A stretch of DNA of 64,000 nucleotides from Luzula sylvatica (lineage: Eukaryota; Streptophyta; Magnoliopsida; Poales; Juncaceae). This document shows, piece after piece, positions 11,660 to 23,056 of this stretch. The position numbers were made by a program, and so were the translations under genes. The stretch covers positions 31,038,527 to 31,102,526 of the forward strand of contig OX326959.1 of assembly GCA_946800325.1 (NCBI GenBank), read 5' to 3'. Positions within the stretch are counted from its first letter, which is position 1. Each line of letters begins with the position of its first letter. The notes beneath the pieces are model-generated. The model worked only from the letters and a program-made list of their open reading frames with translations. It did not search any database and had not been told where the DNA came from.

Positions 11660-14270
11660 GAGTTTTTTTCACTTTCCACCTGATAACTCGCAAAAAGGGT
11701 CGTTTAAATGTGGTAATTCAATTTCACGAGTTAATCAAAACAATTTATAACAAATACTAAGTATAATGCTAAGTATAGGTTCGTTCCAAGGAAATTTTGC
11801 GTATAATCGAAGTTGCAATTCAAGAATTATTTCTATTGGTCCAGAGACTATAATATTTTGTCACAATCAAGATATAAACTTCAAAAGGCTCTGGTCAAAA
11901 TCTCACTTTCACACACACAAGTTTCGAATTTATAAAGATGATTGATCACAAGGGTATTTTAGGCACTAATCAAATTCTAGAAAAATATAGATCGCCAACT
12001 AGAGTTAGCCTAGTTGGTCACACCTCTTGGCTAGGGAGCGAGAGGTGTGGGGTTCGATTCCCGGCGGGGACACAGGATTATAGATTAAAATGTTAAATGA
12101 GTGAATAGAGTGTGTGGCCTACGGGCCGGCCTACGGGTTTGTAATAAAATAAAAAAATAAAAAAAAAGAGATTGTGTTTGGAAGTGGGACTTTGAGCCCT
12201 CTCCGAATTTACTCAAAAAAAAGAAAAGAAAAATATAGATCAAATATAGATCGCAAAACAAGATCTGAAATTTGGCACAAATATTCACAATTTAATACTA
12301 AGAGAAAGAACAGAAGAATTTCACAGGTTTGATATTTCAGTAAAAAGTAATGAGCGAATTACATATAGACCCCTGGAAGATCACGAAAAGGTCCAGATGG
12401 ATTTTTATTGAGAGACAGTATTCAGAAATTCATATCAAATCGAAAATTATATCAAATCGAAAATTATATCAATCAAAATCCTAATTCAAGAGTAAGATCA
12501 GATGTAAAATCTCAAGTAATTTTTGGGATTTAAACAGTTTTACAATGGATTCAACAAGCAGGGAAATGAAGGTCCAGATCTAAAGTTTTTTACCAAATTA
12601 CAGTTTAGTCCCTAACACAATGATTTTCTAAAATCCATATCAAATAGGAAATTGCAGAGAATTGATTGATTCAAAATATGTTTTAAACTAAAGATCTAGA
12701 TCTAAACAGTGAGATTGAGAAAGAATAATTTTTTGACTTTTTTTCTATTTTAATTCGAATTAACAACACAACACAAAAAATTGAGTATTTCACAAAGGAA
12801 AAATAGGAAAAATGAAAGAAAAATTCCACAAAAATTCCACAAACTATATTTCACAGTATATAACAAGTTCACAAAGAGATTTCGATCAGATCTAACAATT
12901 CCTAATTAAAATCCTAAACTAGAGAAAGAAAATACCGAAAAAAGGAGAATTCGAGTACAAGATCCCGTCTTGGCGATGTCCTCGAGCCTTCACGTCTTGA
13001 GGAGCAGGTGAGAGGAGGAGGAGAGAAACTTCGTATCCGGTTCGGAGAAGGGAGAGAGAGGAAAAGCTCCTCGAAACGGCCTCGAAAACCGTGCTAAGAC
13101 ACGGTTTCTTGGCGAAAATGGCTCAAAAGATGAGCAAGGGAGCTCGAGATGCTCTAACAATGGAGGGGGAAGAGTCTAAGACCTTACCTTCCCCCTAAAA
13201 TGGAGTGTTGACCAATGAGGACCAAGGGTGAGTTGAGAGAAAAGTTTTTGATGTCTTTTATAGGGGGAAAAGAGGGGGAAATAATTCGAAAATTCCAGAT
13301 TTGATGTTGCAACTTGCATGGGTAGGTAGAGAAATTTGCAACGAATCCAACGGTTCAAGTTTCATCCAATTCGGACATAGGACGAGGGAGAAAACCCCAA
13401 AATACCCTTGAGAATATCCTCCAAAGATTCAGAATAATTCATTTTTAAATCATCCGAAATTCAGCCCAAAAATAGTTCATCTCCATTGAAGACAGAAATG
13501 TACAGAGATGGGCCTGGGTTTTGTTCTTCAATTCCTACTTAGGCTGAGAAATGGATATGTCCATTGGAAAAACAATGGAGATGTGAAAAGTTCGCTTGGC
13601 TCCAAATTGGTTGTTTGAACTGCCTTTGAAGATTTTCTGCGCCATGAATTATGTAGCAGAGCGTGTAAAGGGAATGGAGAGAGAGATGTCCGTGCCTTGC
13701 AGCGTGGGTTACACACTCTATAATTCACACGAGATCGCGCGCACAGTCCTCTGTTGACTGGTCATCATTTGATCCGCTGCAGACAGAGTGGGTGTGGTCA
13801 AGCGTGTAGCAAGTGGGGAAGTGAGTGTTTTTAGACCCGCTGCACTGTTGTACTCTCCTGGATACCACAGAGGATAATGCCAGCGATATTATTGGGCCAA
13901 AGACTTTGTTTGCCTCGGTGAAATGAGTCAGTTTCGACCCATGTGCGTCCTATCATGTAACGGGTCATGCCCTTTGACCCGTTTGGAGAAAAAGCTCGAT
14001 TTCTCTCTCATGCTTCCATCAAATATCATCATATGATATATCAAATTGATCGGCACGACGAGACGGATTCATCTACAGTCCTGATTTTGCGAGATTTTGC
14101 ACTTTTCACCTGAAATTAACACAAGAACACATATTAAAGTATTTAATCTTACTAAATTGGAATTATGAATATTTGGTATACTTTAATCATATTTATGTGT
14201 TTAAATTCTATATTTTGTGCATGTAAAAAGTGATGAAAAATCCCTTTATCACCACCCTATTTAATATTTG
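11660..14270. mobile_element. Dispersed repeat, possibly LARD/LTR-derived
   Basis: The left part has GGGTCGTTTAAATGTGG and AGGTTCGTTCCAAGG, words that resemble leader regions of large non-autonomous LTR elements. CACTTTCCACCTGA near 11671 and CACTTTTCACCTGA near 14100 recur at either end, and the right end reads GTGATGAAAAATCCC. The interior is non-coding: purine-rich near 12960-13200 and GC-richer near 13500-14000. I could not find two LTRs, a primer-binding site or a polypurine tract, so the class is a guess. The SINE at 11994-12226 is nested in it. Confidence 0.3.
11994..12226 (+). mobile_element. tRNA-derived SINE with 15-bp target duplication
   Basis: An internal RNA polymerase III promoter is visible: box A TAGCCTAGTTGG near 12008 and box B GGTTCGATTCC near 12051, with the spacing of a tRNA head. 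The tail is A-rich (CTCAAAAAAAAGAAA), with another A-rich tract at about 12142-12168. It is bounded by an exact 15-bp duplication AGAAAAATATAGATC (11979-11993 and 12227-12241). A SINE of this kind is transcribed by Pol III and copied by LINE machinery. It is not a functional tRNA gene: no acceptor stem closes. Confidence 0.9.
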
Positions 14271-14639
14271 CTTAGAAGTCCTTTTTTAGATTTTATGCAG
14301 ATCACTTATCACGGCAGCTATGTATCCTTGCTGTTATTTATATAACGAGGTATCTTTTTATTCTGTAAGCCTAATTAATTATGCATGATTTTACGGATAT
14401 CATTTTGCCTTAATTTTAGTACTTGCCTTGCTTGCTCGAACATATAAATATATTTTTTATTTTTTTTGCATGTGATCTTTCATGAACAAATGGTATTTAT
14501 GTAATTTAACAGATTTTGTTTGAAAGTAACGAAAGTCTCTCAAAGAAAGTGATTTGTCAAACTTTCCAAAAATGGAATTGAGGTTTGTTTTCTACAATTT
14601 GTTTTTAAGTTTAAATATAATTAATTTTGAAATAGTATT

Positions 14640-15410
14640 TTCTTTTTTGTGTAGCCTTTTAGGGAGTCTCCATCCATGTGGATTTTGAGTAGTGCAGGCA
14701 TGGTAGACATCAATGGATTCTGGTCCTTAACGGGTCGAGCCATTAAGTTCCCGAAATCAAACATGGCTGGTGGCGGTGAGAAGATTTCATTTCCCAGGTA
14801 ATTGAGTTTTTTTATCAATTAAGGTTTTACTATTCATTTGGTTATTTTTTTGGTGAAATAAAATAGTTATTCATTTTATGTTACATTTTACTTTTAAGGG
14901 TTTTCTAAATTTTTTCTTGGTTTTTTGTGCAGTTTATTTTTGGTGAATATTTGTTTTTATGGGACGGAGATTTCGGAGTCGATAATTTTAACCCTAAAAG
15001 GTTTAGAAATTTCGTTTTATTTTTAACTGAAATTTCCTTTATTAAATATTTTTTATTTAGGTATTTCAATATAATGTTGTCAAAAGGACTGGAAATTTTG
15101 TCCAACCAACATTAAACCTTTGCTATTTTTAATGAAAATTTTGCAATTAAACCTTTGCTATTTTTTCAGGCGAGTATACGTCTCAAGAGGAAGTCTGAAT
15201 TTGCTCAAATGAAAGAGAAGGATATCATTGCACGGGGTAAGGTATAAAAGGACTAAATTGCAAAATATTGAATTTTATCAATGAAGAACTAATTTTGTTT
15301 TTAACTTGTTTTATTTTAGGGTCGTACAATATCTTTATTCGGAAAGTACTAAAAAGATCGTGCGATTGCGTTTTGCCGGTTCAACTTATTTTTGGGGCTG
15401 CAAGGTAATA
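14640..15410 (+). pseudogene. Chain of exon-like segments, gene not recognised
   Basis: Segment 1 (about 14655-14797) lies between GTAG and CCCAG/GTAATT and is open for 47 codons in one frame (contains SSAGMVDINGFWSLTGRA). Segment 2 (about 15171-15239) follows a T-rich stretch ending CAG and ends GTAAGGTA; it reads ASIRLKRKSEFAQMKEKD. Segment 3 (about 15320-15405) follows TTTTAG and ends CAAGGTAA. Splice-like signals are good, but the phases of segments 1 and 2 do not match, so the reading frame is broken or my boundaries are wrong. The family is unknown. Confidence 0.3.
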
Positions 15411-15907
15411 ATAATTCAGAACCCCCATTATGAACTCACGTCGTGTCGTGCTATCTGGACTCCCAAATGAGATTTTTCAATAATTATAGGGACAATAATG
15501 CGCCAAATATAAAAAATATCTTATTTAAACTTAAACCGTTCTCAACTTATTGAGGCAATTTAGTAGCAAAGAGTATAAAGACACATTTATAATCTTCATC
15601 CAAATTATAATAATGAGGAAAATCATCATGTTAAAAAATATTTCCAAGCTAATATGAATCAATATTTGTGTTCACACTCAGTATAAAAATATAATTATGA
15701 AATCCTCATCCAAATTTCTATTTATAATCTTCATCCAAATTGATAATAATAATTATTATTATGGATCAATATATTACGTGAGCCACACATACAATACAAA
15801 CTCATATAAGACAATTCGATCATATTTGTGTTCACACTCAGGAGACATATAGCATAATCAAATTTCCAACGGTAATAAAATATTCGAAAATCTTAATCCA
15901 ACGTTAA

Positions 15908-16194
15908 CAAAATCTAATCTAACGTTAATATTCCAATATTATTCAAATGAACTCGGTTCAGGATTTAATGTAAGAACCAGAATGTGACATTCATTTATGG
16001 TGTATACACTAGTATGTACGCCGAATCTATGGTATTAGTAGCCAAGAAAAATCTAATCTAACGTTAATATTATTTCAATATTATTCAAAACGAACCCGGT
16101 TCACGATTTAATGACAGAACCTAAGTGTGAAGTTCATTTATGGTGTATACACTAGTGTGTACACCGAGTCTAGGGAATTAGTTATCCAAGAAAA
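15908..16194. repeat. Two-copy tandem repeat, unit about 140 bp
   Basis: AAAATCTAATCTAACGTTAA begins both units (about 15908 and 16047). Both then run through TTTATGGTGTATACACTAGT and end near CCAAGAAAA. Copies differ at scattered bases. Confidence 0.85.
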
Positions 16195-16205
16195 TCTTAT
16201 CCTCA

Positions 16206-17380
16206 TCTTTATAAACCTCCGTCCTATCTTCTCTGTCATAATTTCATTCCCCCTCTCCTCTCCCAAACAAATCCGTAAATCCCCCTTTCTTCTGTCTTCT
16301 TCTCTTCTCTCCCTTCTTTTGTATACTGTAATTCTTTCCCACCAAAGAAGCCCTAGATCCATACTCCAGATAGCTGACAACCAATTACCTACAGCAAGCT
16401 TCTAATTCAGTAGATAGTTTGAATGGGAGACGAGATCGAGATGGGAAATCCGAACTCGAGAGGAACGTTCTCTTCTAAATCCGAACTTGATAGTTTCAAT
16501 GGATGATTTCATTACCGGACATAAACAAGAACGTAAGTGTTTCTCCTCCATTTTTTGTATTTTATCAAAATTAATGGTTTTTCTTTTTTGGTACCACCAA
16601 AATCAAGCAAGTAAATGGGTTGGCTTGGTTTACTCTTCTCTTTGCTTTGATTTTTAGTTTCTTCTCCTCTTATCATTGATAAAGTCCTGATGGATTCTTG
16701 ATCTGATTGTCTTTGATTTTTAATTTCTTCTTAACTTATCTGTTATCATAATTATTGATTCTGTTTTTTATTGACTGTATAGTTTTAAGTTTTATGATAA
16801 GTGAGATTGGCATGGGATTTCGATTACCACAGTACAAGGATTACTTCTCTTTTATTGCTGTTTGATTTGGACGAGAATAAGACAAAAAACCAGAAGGATT
16901 TACCCCTGTACGAGTTCATTTTCAGTTTTATCCCTTCTAAAATAATAAATCATATTTATGATTCGATCTAATTTGTTTTCAAAATTGGTGCAGAGATGCG
17001 GTGAGTTCCGTCGAGAACAACCTCGAAGAGGTCATTTCAGGCCAGAAAGTGTCATCTCTATGCATGAGAAACTCATCGATCTTCTCCAAGCTCTTCTTGG
17101 CAATAATCACTGTAATTAGTTTTATTAGTTACAGTAGTGAAAGTGTTCTTATTCAAGTTCATTTTAGCATTATTTTAAATGCTAATTAGTTCTGTATTTT
17201 CAGGTTTATGATGAATAGTGGCCAATTCTCTTAAACCAGTTCAAATCGAGACATATGATTTAGCACTCACAAATTCTATTCCGAAATCGGAAGTCAAGGA
17301 TCAGAGCAACAACAAAGTTTAATGAAGAATTGGCGATGCAGAGACTAAACAAAATGAAACTCGATCAGGTCGAATACAAA
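16206..17380 (+). pseudogene. Promoter-like segment with short exon-like stretches
   Basis: A TATA-like TTTATAAAC at 16208-16216 is followed by a pyrimidine-rich leader and CCCTAGATCC. The first ATG frames after it are very short (27 codons from about 16422, including MGNPNSRGTFSSKSELDSF). Exon-like stretches near 16993-17119 and 17256-17369 have splice-like borders but do not join into a recognisable protein. It could be the decayed 5' part of a gene, or a non-coding transcript. Confidence 0.3.
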
Positions 17381-17716
17381 AGCAATTAAATTATTTTTTT
17401 ATTTTTGTTCAAAATATTAACTGACTATCATCTTTTTCTTTGCAAGAGAAAAGAGTGCATAACACGAAGAAACGAAATATATTACTTCACGAAAATGGCG
17501 CAGTGAAGCAAATACAATCTCAATGACGGCAATCAATGTCCAGAGATGGAAAATAATTGGATGATCGAATCGGTTTACTCGAGAGATGGAAATTTCAACG
17601 TGTTCAGAATTTGAATGTGTCTTTGTATGTATATATGTGCATGTTTGTATGTCTCTGTGTAGTTGGTGTGTGTCTGTACGAGTATGTGTGTGGTCTGTGA
17701 GTTTTTGTGTGTGTCT

Positions 17717-17720
<4 letters not shown>

Positions 17721-17759
<39 letters not shown>

Positions 17760-17772
17760 TGTGTGTGTGTGT
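17721..17772. repeat. (GA)n then (GT)n microsatellite
   Basis: About 18 GA units (17721-17757) run straight into about 8 TG units up to 17772, preceded by 100 bp of loose TGTG-rich sequence and followed at once by the GC-rich minisatellite. Confidence 0.95.
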
Positions 17773-17780
17773 CCCATCTG

Positions 17781-18190
17781 TGGGCCCGGTCTGGGGGGAT
17801 GGGGGGTCGGGTCCAAGTGGGGCCTGGCCCGGGTGGGGGTCGGGCCCAAGAGGGGCCCGGTCCGGGGGGTCGGGCCCAAGTGGGGCCCAGTCCGGGGGGT
17901 CGGGCCCACAAGGGGCCCGGTCCGGGGGGGGGGGGGGGGGGGGGGTCGGGCCCAAGCGGGGGGCGGGCCCACGCGGGGCCCGGTTGGGGGGTCGGGCCCT
18001 CGCAGGGCCCGGTCCGGGGGGGTCGGGCCCCGCCCACGCCGGGCCCGGTCCGGGGGTGGGGGGGTCGGGCCCCGCGCGGGGCCCGGGCCGCCGGGTCGGG
18101 GGCCCGTGCGGGGCCCGGTCCGGGGGGGCGGGCCCGCGCGGGGCCCCCGACCGGGGGGTCCACGCAGGGCGGTCCGGGGGGGTCGGGCCC
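17781..18190. repeat. GC-rich minisatellite, 30-bp unit
   Basis: Roughly fourteen units built on GGGGGTCGGGCCCA followed by GGGGCCCGGTCC. Unit length is 30 bp in the best-kept part (for example 17860-17919), a multiple of three, so several frames on both strands stay open and give Gly/Pro/Arg-rich translations of 160-250 codons. These are artefacts of the unit length. A run of 22 Gs lies at 17924-17945. Base composition is sharply unlike the AT-rich surroundings. A related array is at 56140-56345. Confidence 0.93.
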
Positions 18191-18199
18191 TTAAATGAA

Positions 18200-18765
18200 T
18201 ATTCATTTTGAACTTTCAGAGGGTATTTGTTGTATCAAAAACATTTAAAGGTTTATCAAATTTATTCTTCTAAATACAAAATCAAAACTCAGATTTTTAT
18301 TAAATTTATCATCTTCCGAAAACATACCTTATAAATAGAAATTATGAATATTTACAACTCCAAAAAGTCGCATTCTACGAGTACAAATCTCCATTATTAC
18401 ATCACAATTTTTCAAATAATCTTTGTGCAGCATTACTACCTATGATAGTTACTGACTAGAAATTAGAAAATAGAAACACTTTCAATTAGTTCCTCAGCGC
18501 CGGATTGTATTAGTCGTCTTTGTCCAGTCTGGTAACAGTCCTTGAATGCATAATTTACAAAAATAATCCTTCAATTATGCATAATTTACAAAAAAAAAAA
18601 CCAAAAATGAATACTTGTTTCGGGGAGAGACAAGACGACTTCGAAGCTCGTCTTCTCTGGATCCAATGCCTTGAATGCTTCTTCGAGCTGGAGATTACTG
18701 ATTAAATGGGGCTCGAGCTTACTTGTAAAGCGTTCGAGACCTGAAAAATGAACAAATTCAATTCA
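18200..18765. other. AT-rich intergenic sequence
   Basis: No gene or repeat structure recognised. Confidence 0.5.
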
Positions 18766-18900
18766 ATTGAGGGAGGGAGGGAGGGAGGGAGGGGATGGAC
18801 TAATCCAATGAGATATGGACATGATGTAGTGGGGCAGGGGATGGATGGATTTCTTAGTACGATTGATTAAATGGGTAATTACTAATTACAAGATCTCGAT
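18766..18900. repeat. (GGGA)n tract and empty-site copy of a local duplication
   Basis: A GGGA repeat (18768-18793) precedes a segment (18796-18890) that recurs at 19411-19440 plus 20406-20475. In this copy the two parts are contiguous (ATGGACATGATGTAGTGG), showing the locus without the insertion found in the other copy. Confidence 0.85.
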
Positions 18901-19370
18901 TCTTATATCCACCCATTTGATTTCAATAAATGCATCAGAGATTTTCAAAAACGGAACAAAATTAAACCAATATAGAGGACTATTATGCAAATTTGACTTT
19001 GAGGAATTGAGATCAATGGTACCTCTAGATAAACTAGCACCACTGAGATAAAAAAAAATTGGATCACATTTTGAAACAAGTTGTGCCAGTATGAACGTGT
19101 GTATTAATTAGAACAAGTGAATACAGCCAATAAAAAGATAGTAATTAAATCAATTCAAACAAATTTGGAGACCATAATGGGATAATATTCTCGAAAAAAG
19201 GCTAGATGAATCAAGAAAATCAGAATTCAATTGTCTTCACCAAGAACATTATCAATCTTTCATTTTCCCATTAACCCACTGCAAATTCAATTTCTTTTCA
19301 AAATTGCTCTTCTTTTCGGTTTGGAATTGATAGCAGAGATGGACTTGGTATCTAGTTCATTATCTCGGTT

Positions 19371-19375
<5 letters not shown>
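18901..19375. other. AT-rich intergenic sequence
   Basis: No gene seen. A (GA)n tract of about 13 units follows at 19376-19402. Confidence 0.5.
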
Positions 19376-19404
<29 letters not shown>

Positions 19405-19440
19405 CCATTATGGACTAATCCAATGAGATATGGGCATGCG

Positions 19441-20400
19441 GGCTTGTTTGATTTGAGGGATTAGATGGGATATGATTTCAATATCCGGGATAAGCCTAAA
19501 ATTTCTTGTTTGATTTGAGGGATTAAATGGGATAGTATTTCTTGTCCCGATATTTTGTACTACCACTTAAAAATTGGTATTCCAAATGCATGGATAAGCT
19601 TATCCATGTATTTGATTATAAAATTATTTCTCCAAAATTATTGTAATATAATGTAATATTAAATAATATTATATTATATTGTATAATATAATAAAAAACA
19701 ATATAATACAATTTAATTTAATTTAATATAATATTATATTATATAAAACAATATATAATATAATACAATATCTTATAATACAATATATAGAAATATAATA
19801 TAAAACATTATAATATAATATAATATAGTATAAATCAATATAATATAATATAATATAATTTAGTATAATATAGTATAAAATAAAATAATATAAAATAAAA
19901 TAATTTAAAATAAAATAAAACAATATAATATAATATAAAATATTATAATATGTTATAATATAATGTATTATAATATAAAACACTATAACATAATATAGTA
20001 TAATATAGTATAATAGAATAGAATAGAATAGAATATAAAGAATAATAATATAATTTACAATATAATATCGTATAATATAGTATAATATAAAATAATATAA
20101 CATAATATAATATAAAATAATATAATATAAAATAATATAATATATAGCAATAAAATATAAAATAATATCATTTAATTTAATATAAAACAATATAGTATAA
20201 TATAATATGATATAATACAGTATAATATAATATAATAAGGGATTAAATATTAAAATATTAAAATCCCGTATTTTGCACCAAAAATCAAACAAACGATTTC
20301 ATATACATGATTTCAAAATACAACAAATCAAACAACTCACATGGATTACTAAATACATGTATTTCACTATCTATGTATATCACAATCTCTCAAATCAAAC
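19441..20400. mobile_element. 960-bp insertion with inverted ends and an AT-rich core
   Basis: The left end reads GGCTTGTTTGATTTGAGGGA and the right end TCTCTCAAATCAAAC, an inverted pair, with ATGCG on both sides (19436-19440 and 20401-20405). The flanks match the uninterrupted copy at 18796-18890, which proves an insertion. The core (about 19640-20235) is a low-complexity expansion of TATAATATAAAA-type words; the 189-codon Tyr/Ile/Leu frame on the minus strand is this repeat translated. The superfamily is unsettled: the ends recall PIF/Harbinger, but the duplication does not fit its usual 3 bp. Confidence 0.75.
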
Positions 20401-20480
20401 ATGCGTAGTGGTGCAGGGGATGGATGGATTTCTTGGTACGATTGATTAAGTGGGTAATAACCAATGACTAATTAGTGATC

Positions 20481-20875
20481 AGAATAATTAGTGAATGGGC
20501 CAAATTGAAGAATTGTATTAGCTGGATGAATTTTGTTGGAGAAGGATACTCATTGGATGGGGGATCTACTAGTCCATTCAAAGAAGTCTATAAAAAAGTA
20601 CAATAATAGTGGAGGCCCCGTTATATCGAAAAGGAATATTATACTCTTCTCCACCTACTTCTCTCACGTTCCATCCATATCTTAATTAATCCATCATTAA
20701 CAAGTGGATTAACAATTAATTCATAATTATTAAAAATTTAATGCATGATTAATGTCGTTATAGATTAAAAATTAATTAAGAATATCCAATTATTAATAAA
20801 TATAGATTAATCGTTAATTGAGAGAGACATAATTAATAATTAATTATTTTGGACTTGCATCATCAAAATGATGGG
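20481..20875. other. AT-rich intergenic sequence
   Basis: No gene. Many TTAATTAAT-type words between 20690 and 20860, no defined repeat. Confidence 0.5.
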
Positions 20876-20883
20876 AAAATATG

Positions 20884-21053
20884 GAGTAATGATACAAACC
20901 ACACCTTTTAGACCACGAATTAACCACACCTGCCACGTGGCAGCCAGCTATTGACTGCAGAAAAAGTAATGGAAACGTGCAGCCAATAGCTGGATGCCAC
21001 GTGGCAGGTGTGGTTAATTCGTGATATAAAAGGTGTGGTTTGTATCATTACTC
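20884..21053. mobile_element. 170-bp foldback MITE, copy 3
   Basis: Same family as 487-656 but with the core reversed (CTGCAGAAAAAGTAATGG), so inserted in the opposite orientation. Flanked by an 8-bp duplication AAAATATG (20876-20883 and 21054-21061). Palindromic CACGTG sites are present in both arms. One short stretch (right arm GTGATATAAAA) is unpaired with the left arm. Confidence 0.9.
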
Positions 21054-21178
21054 AAAATATGAGAGCACAGTAGAATGCCTCTATTGAAAATGTAGATGTA
21101 CGCGGGGAACCGTGCACGTTTATGTGTGCGAATAAAAATGTATCATATCATGTGTGGACTGTTTGTGATATGTTTGTG

Positions 21179-21346
21179 GGGTAATGCTCTAGCCACTCCC
21201 TCCCTCCCTCCCATATTTCCTTCCTTGGTCTATGACATGTGGGACCCACATACATTAATTTTTGTGAAATGTTGTGTGGGTCCCACATGTCATAGACCTA
21301 GGGAGGGGATTTGGGAGTGAGGGAGGGAGTGACTGTAGCACTGCCC
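21179..21346. mobile_element. 168-bp foldback MITE, GGGTAATGCT type
   Basis: Ends GGGTAATGCTCTAGCCAC and GTGACTGTAGCACTGCCC form an imperfect inverted repeat; inner arms pair around GTCTATGACATGTGGGACCC. A 9-bp duplication ATGTTTGTG (21170-21178 and 21347-21355) bounds it, as expected of Mutator-like elements. Its GTAATG terminal core resembles that of the 170-bp family. Confidence 0.88.
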
Positions 21347-21355
21347 ATGTTTGTG

Positions 21356-22312
21356 ATATGATTCGCATGAAATATCGAGAATATTTCTTGGTTTAAACAA
21401 AGTTTTGACTTTGTCAGGAGAAGAAAATCACCATTCACCATTATAGAACTTTGGTGTCAAATCTACAAATTTGATTTAAACAAAGTGTTGAATCTCAATA
21501 CAGGATCGAGTTAGACTATATTTGCAGAATTAGAATGTAATTGCAAGGTTCGAGTTAGGACATCTTTGCAAAACTAGGGTGTAATTGCAAGGATCAAGTT
21601 AGGATGAAATTGTAAAATTAGGGTGTAATTGAAAGGATCGAATATGGGTGAAATTGTTAAGTAATAGGAATAGGATTTTTTTTTTTTTTTTTTTGATGTT
21701 TAATATTGTTAGAATTATTTTTTATGTTTAATTGTTTTATGAACAATATTTTATATTTTATTGTTTTTTTGAATCATATTCTTGTATACTATGTTTAGCA
21801 TGTAGGAAGAATTTTTTTGAAACGTGAACAAATTAGGTGGAACAAATGTACCATTTCAATTTCATATTAATTGATTTTATCATCTCATTTTGGTATAAAT
21901 TTAAATTCATTAATTTACCTCCATTCAACACAACATTATACAAGTGAACAGAAAAAAAGGTTTGTATCATATTCATATACATACATGATACACCTTATTC
22001 ATAAACAATTCAATAAACATTTCGGTTCTACACAAACACGTTCCAATTCTTTCTATTTTTTTTTTGTCAAAGTAAAATCAACGTACTGACAAGACAAGAA
22101 AAGTTCTAGAAATATGAAATGCACCAGGAACAAAAAGAGAATAACAAGACAAATTAGTAAAATTGTACCACTATTCTATTCTAAGTCATTAAGCAAGGGC
22201 ATAAGGATTAAGGATTGAGCCCCTTTTAAGCTCTTTCCTTGCTTCAGTCGAGGCCAATATATTTCATGAACAATGAATGAAATTGAGGACAATTTCATTT
22301 GGAGTAATTATA
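21356..22312. other. Intergenic sequence
   Basis: Short imperfect repeats of AAGGATCGAGTTAGG and ATTGCAAGG at 21480-21660, then a T run (21670-21693). No gene. Confidence 0.5.
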
Positions 22313-23056
22313 TCTTATGTATAAAGTAGAGAGAATTACAAGAATTCTGTGCCTCCACGTCACCAGGTGTATTTGTGTAATTTTTTTTTTAATTTACATT
22401 TTGATCATTTTAATTTACATTTTGGTCATTTTTAGTTTAAAAAATTACATTTTGACATTTTTATTTACATTTTGGTCCTCTTTTATTTACATTTCGGTCT
22501 TTTTTTACATTTTTGAATTTACATTTTGATCATTTTTATTTATATTTTGGTCCTTTTTTGTTTTAGTTTACATTTTGGTCCTTTTTTATTTAAATTTCGG
22601 TCCTTTTTTACATTTTAATTTACATTTTGGTCATTTTTAGTTTTAATTTATATTTTGGTCATTTTTATTTATATTTTGGTCCTTTTTAATTTACATTTCG
22701 GTCCTTTTTTGCATTTTGATTCTTTTTCCTTATTTTATATTTTGGTCATTTTTTACATTTGGTCTTTTTTTCCTATTTTACATGCATATTAAAATTTGCG
22801 AATATGTCCTGATTATATTAATCGATTTTAGAAGCACCTGAACAAATGCTATTTATACAAATTATATTAGAAAATAATATCCGTGATAGACTAATTTCAT
22901 GAACCTTATGCATCTATTGACATCATGATATTTACAAATATGTCATGATTAGATTAATTTAGTTCAAACGCATGCGCGTTAATTCGCACACGCGTTAATT
23001 CTATTTAAATAATTATATAAAAAAAATCCCGCGCAATTGCGCGGGGATAAAGCTAG
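22313..23056 (+). mobile_element. 744-bp non-autonomous Helitron
   Basis: Starts TCTTATGTATAAAGTAGAG after a host A, and ends with the 18-bp palindrome CCCGCGCAATTGCGCGGG (23028-23045), a short tail and CTAG before a host T, the plant Helitron layout with no target duplication. Between about 22380 and 22760 is an imperfect array of ACATTTTGGTCCTTTTTT-type units of about 20-25 bp. The subterminal CCACGTCACCAGG is shared with the larger Helitron at 59415-61276. No Rep/helicase is encoded, so it is non-autonomous. Confidence 0.82.

Noticed and set aside
12000..12072. A tRNA gene
   Set aside because: Box A and box B match, but no acceptor or anticodon stem closes; target duplication and A-rich tail show a SINE.
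17417..18211. Six overlapping Gly/Pro/Arg-rich frames of 126-248 codons on both strands
   Set aside because: They follow from a 30-bp GC-rich repeat unit (a multiple of three without stops) and a (GA)n tract; frames on both strands are equally open.
19723..20292. A 189-codon Tyr/Ile/Leu frame resembling a membrane protein
   Set aside because: It is low-complexity TATAATATAAAA sequence translated, inside a transposon core.
22380..22760. A CRISPR-like or satellite array standing alone
   Set aside because: It lies wholly within Helitron ends and recurs in the related Helitron.
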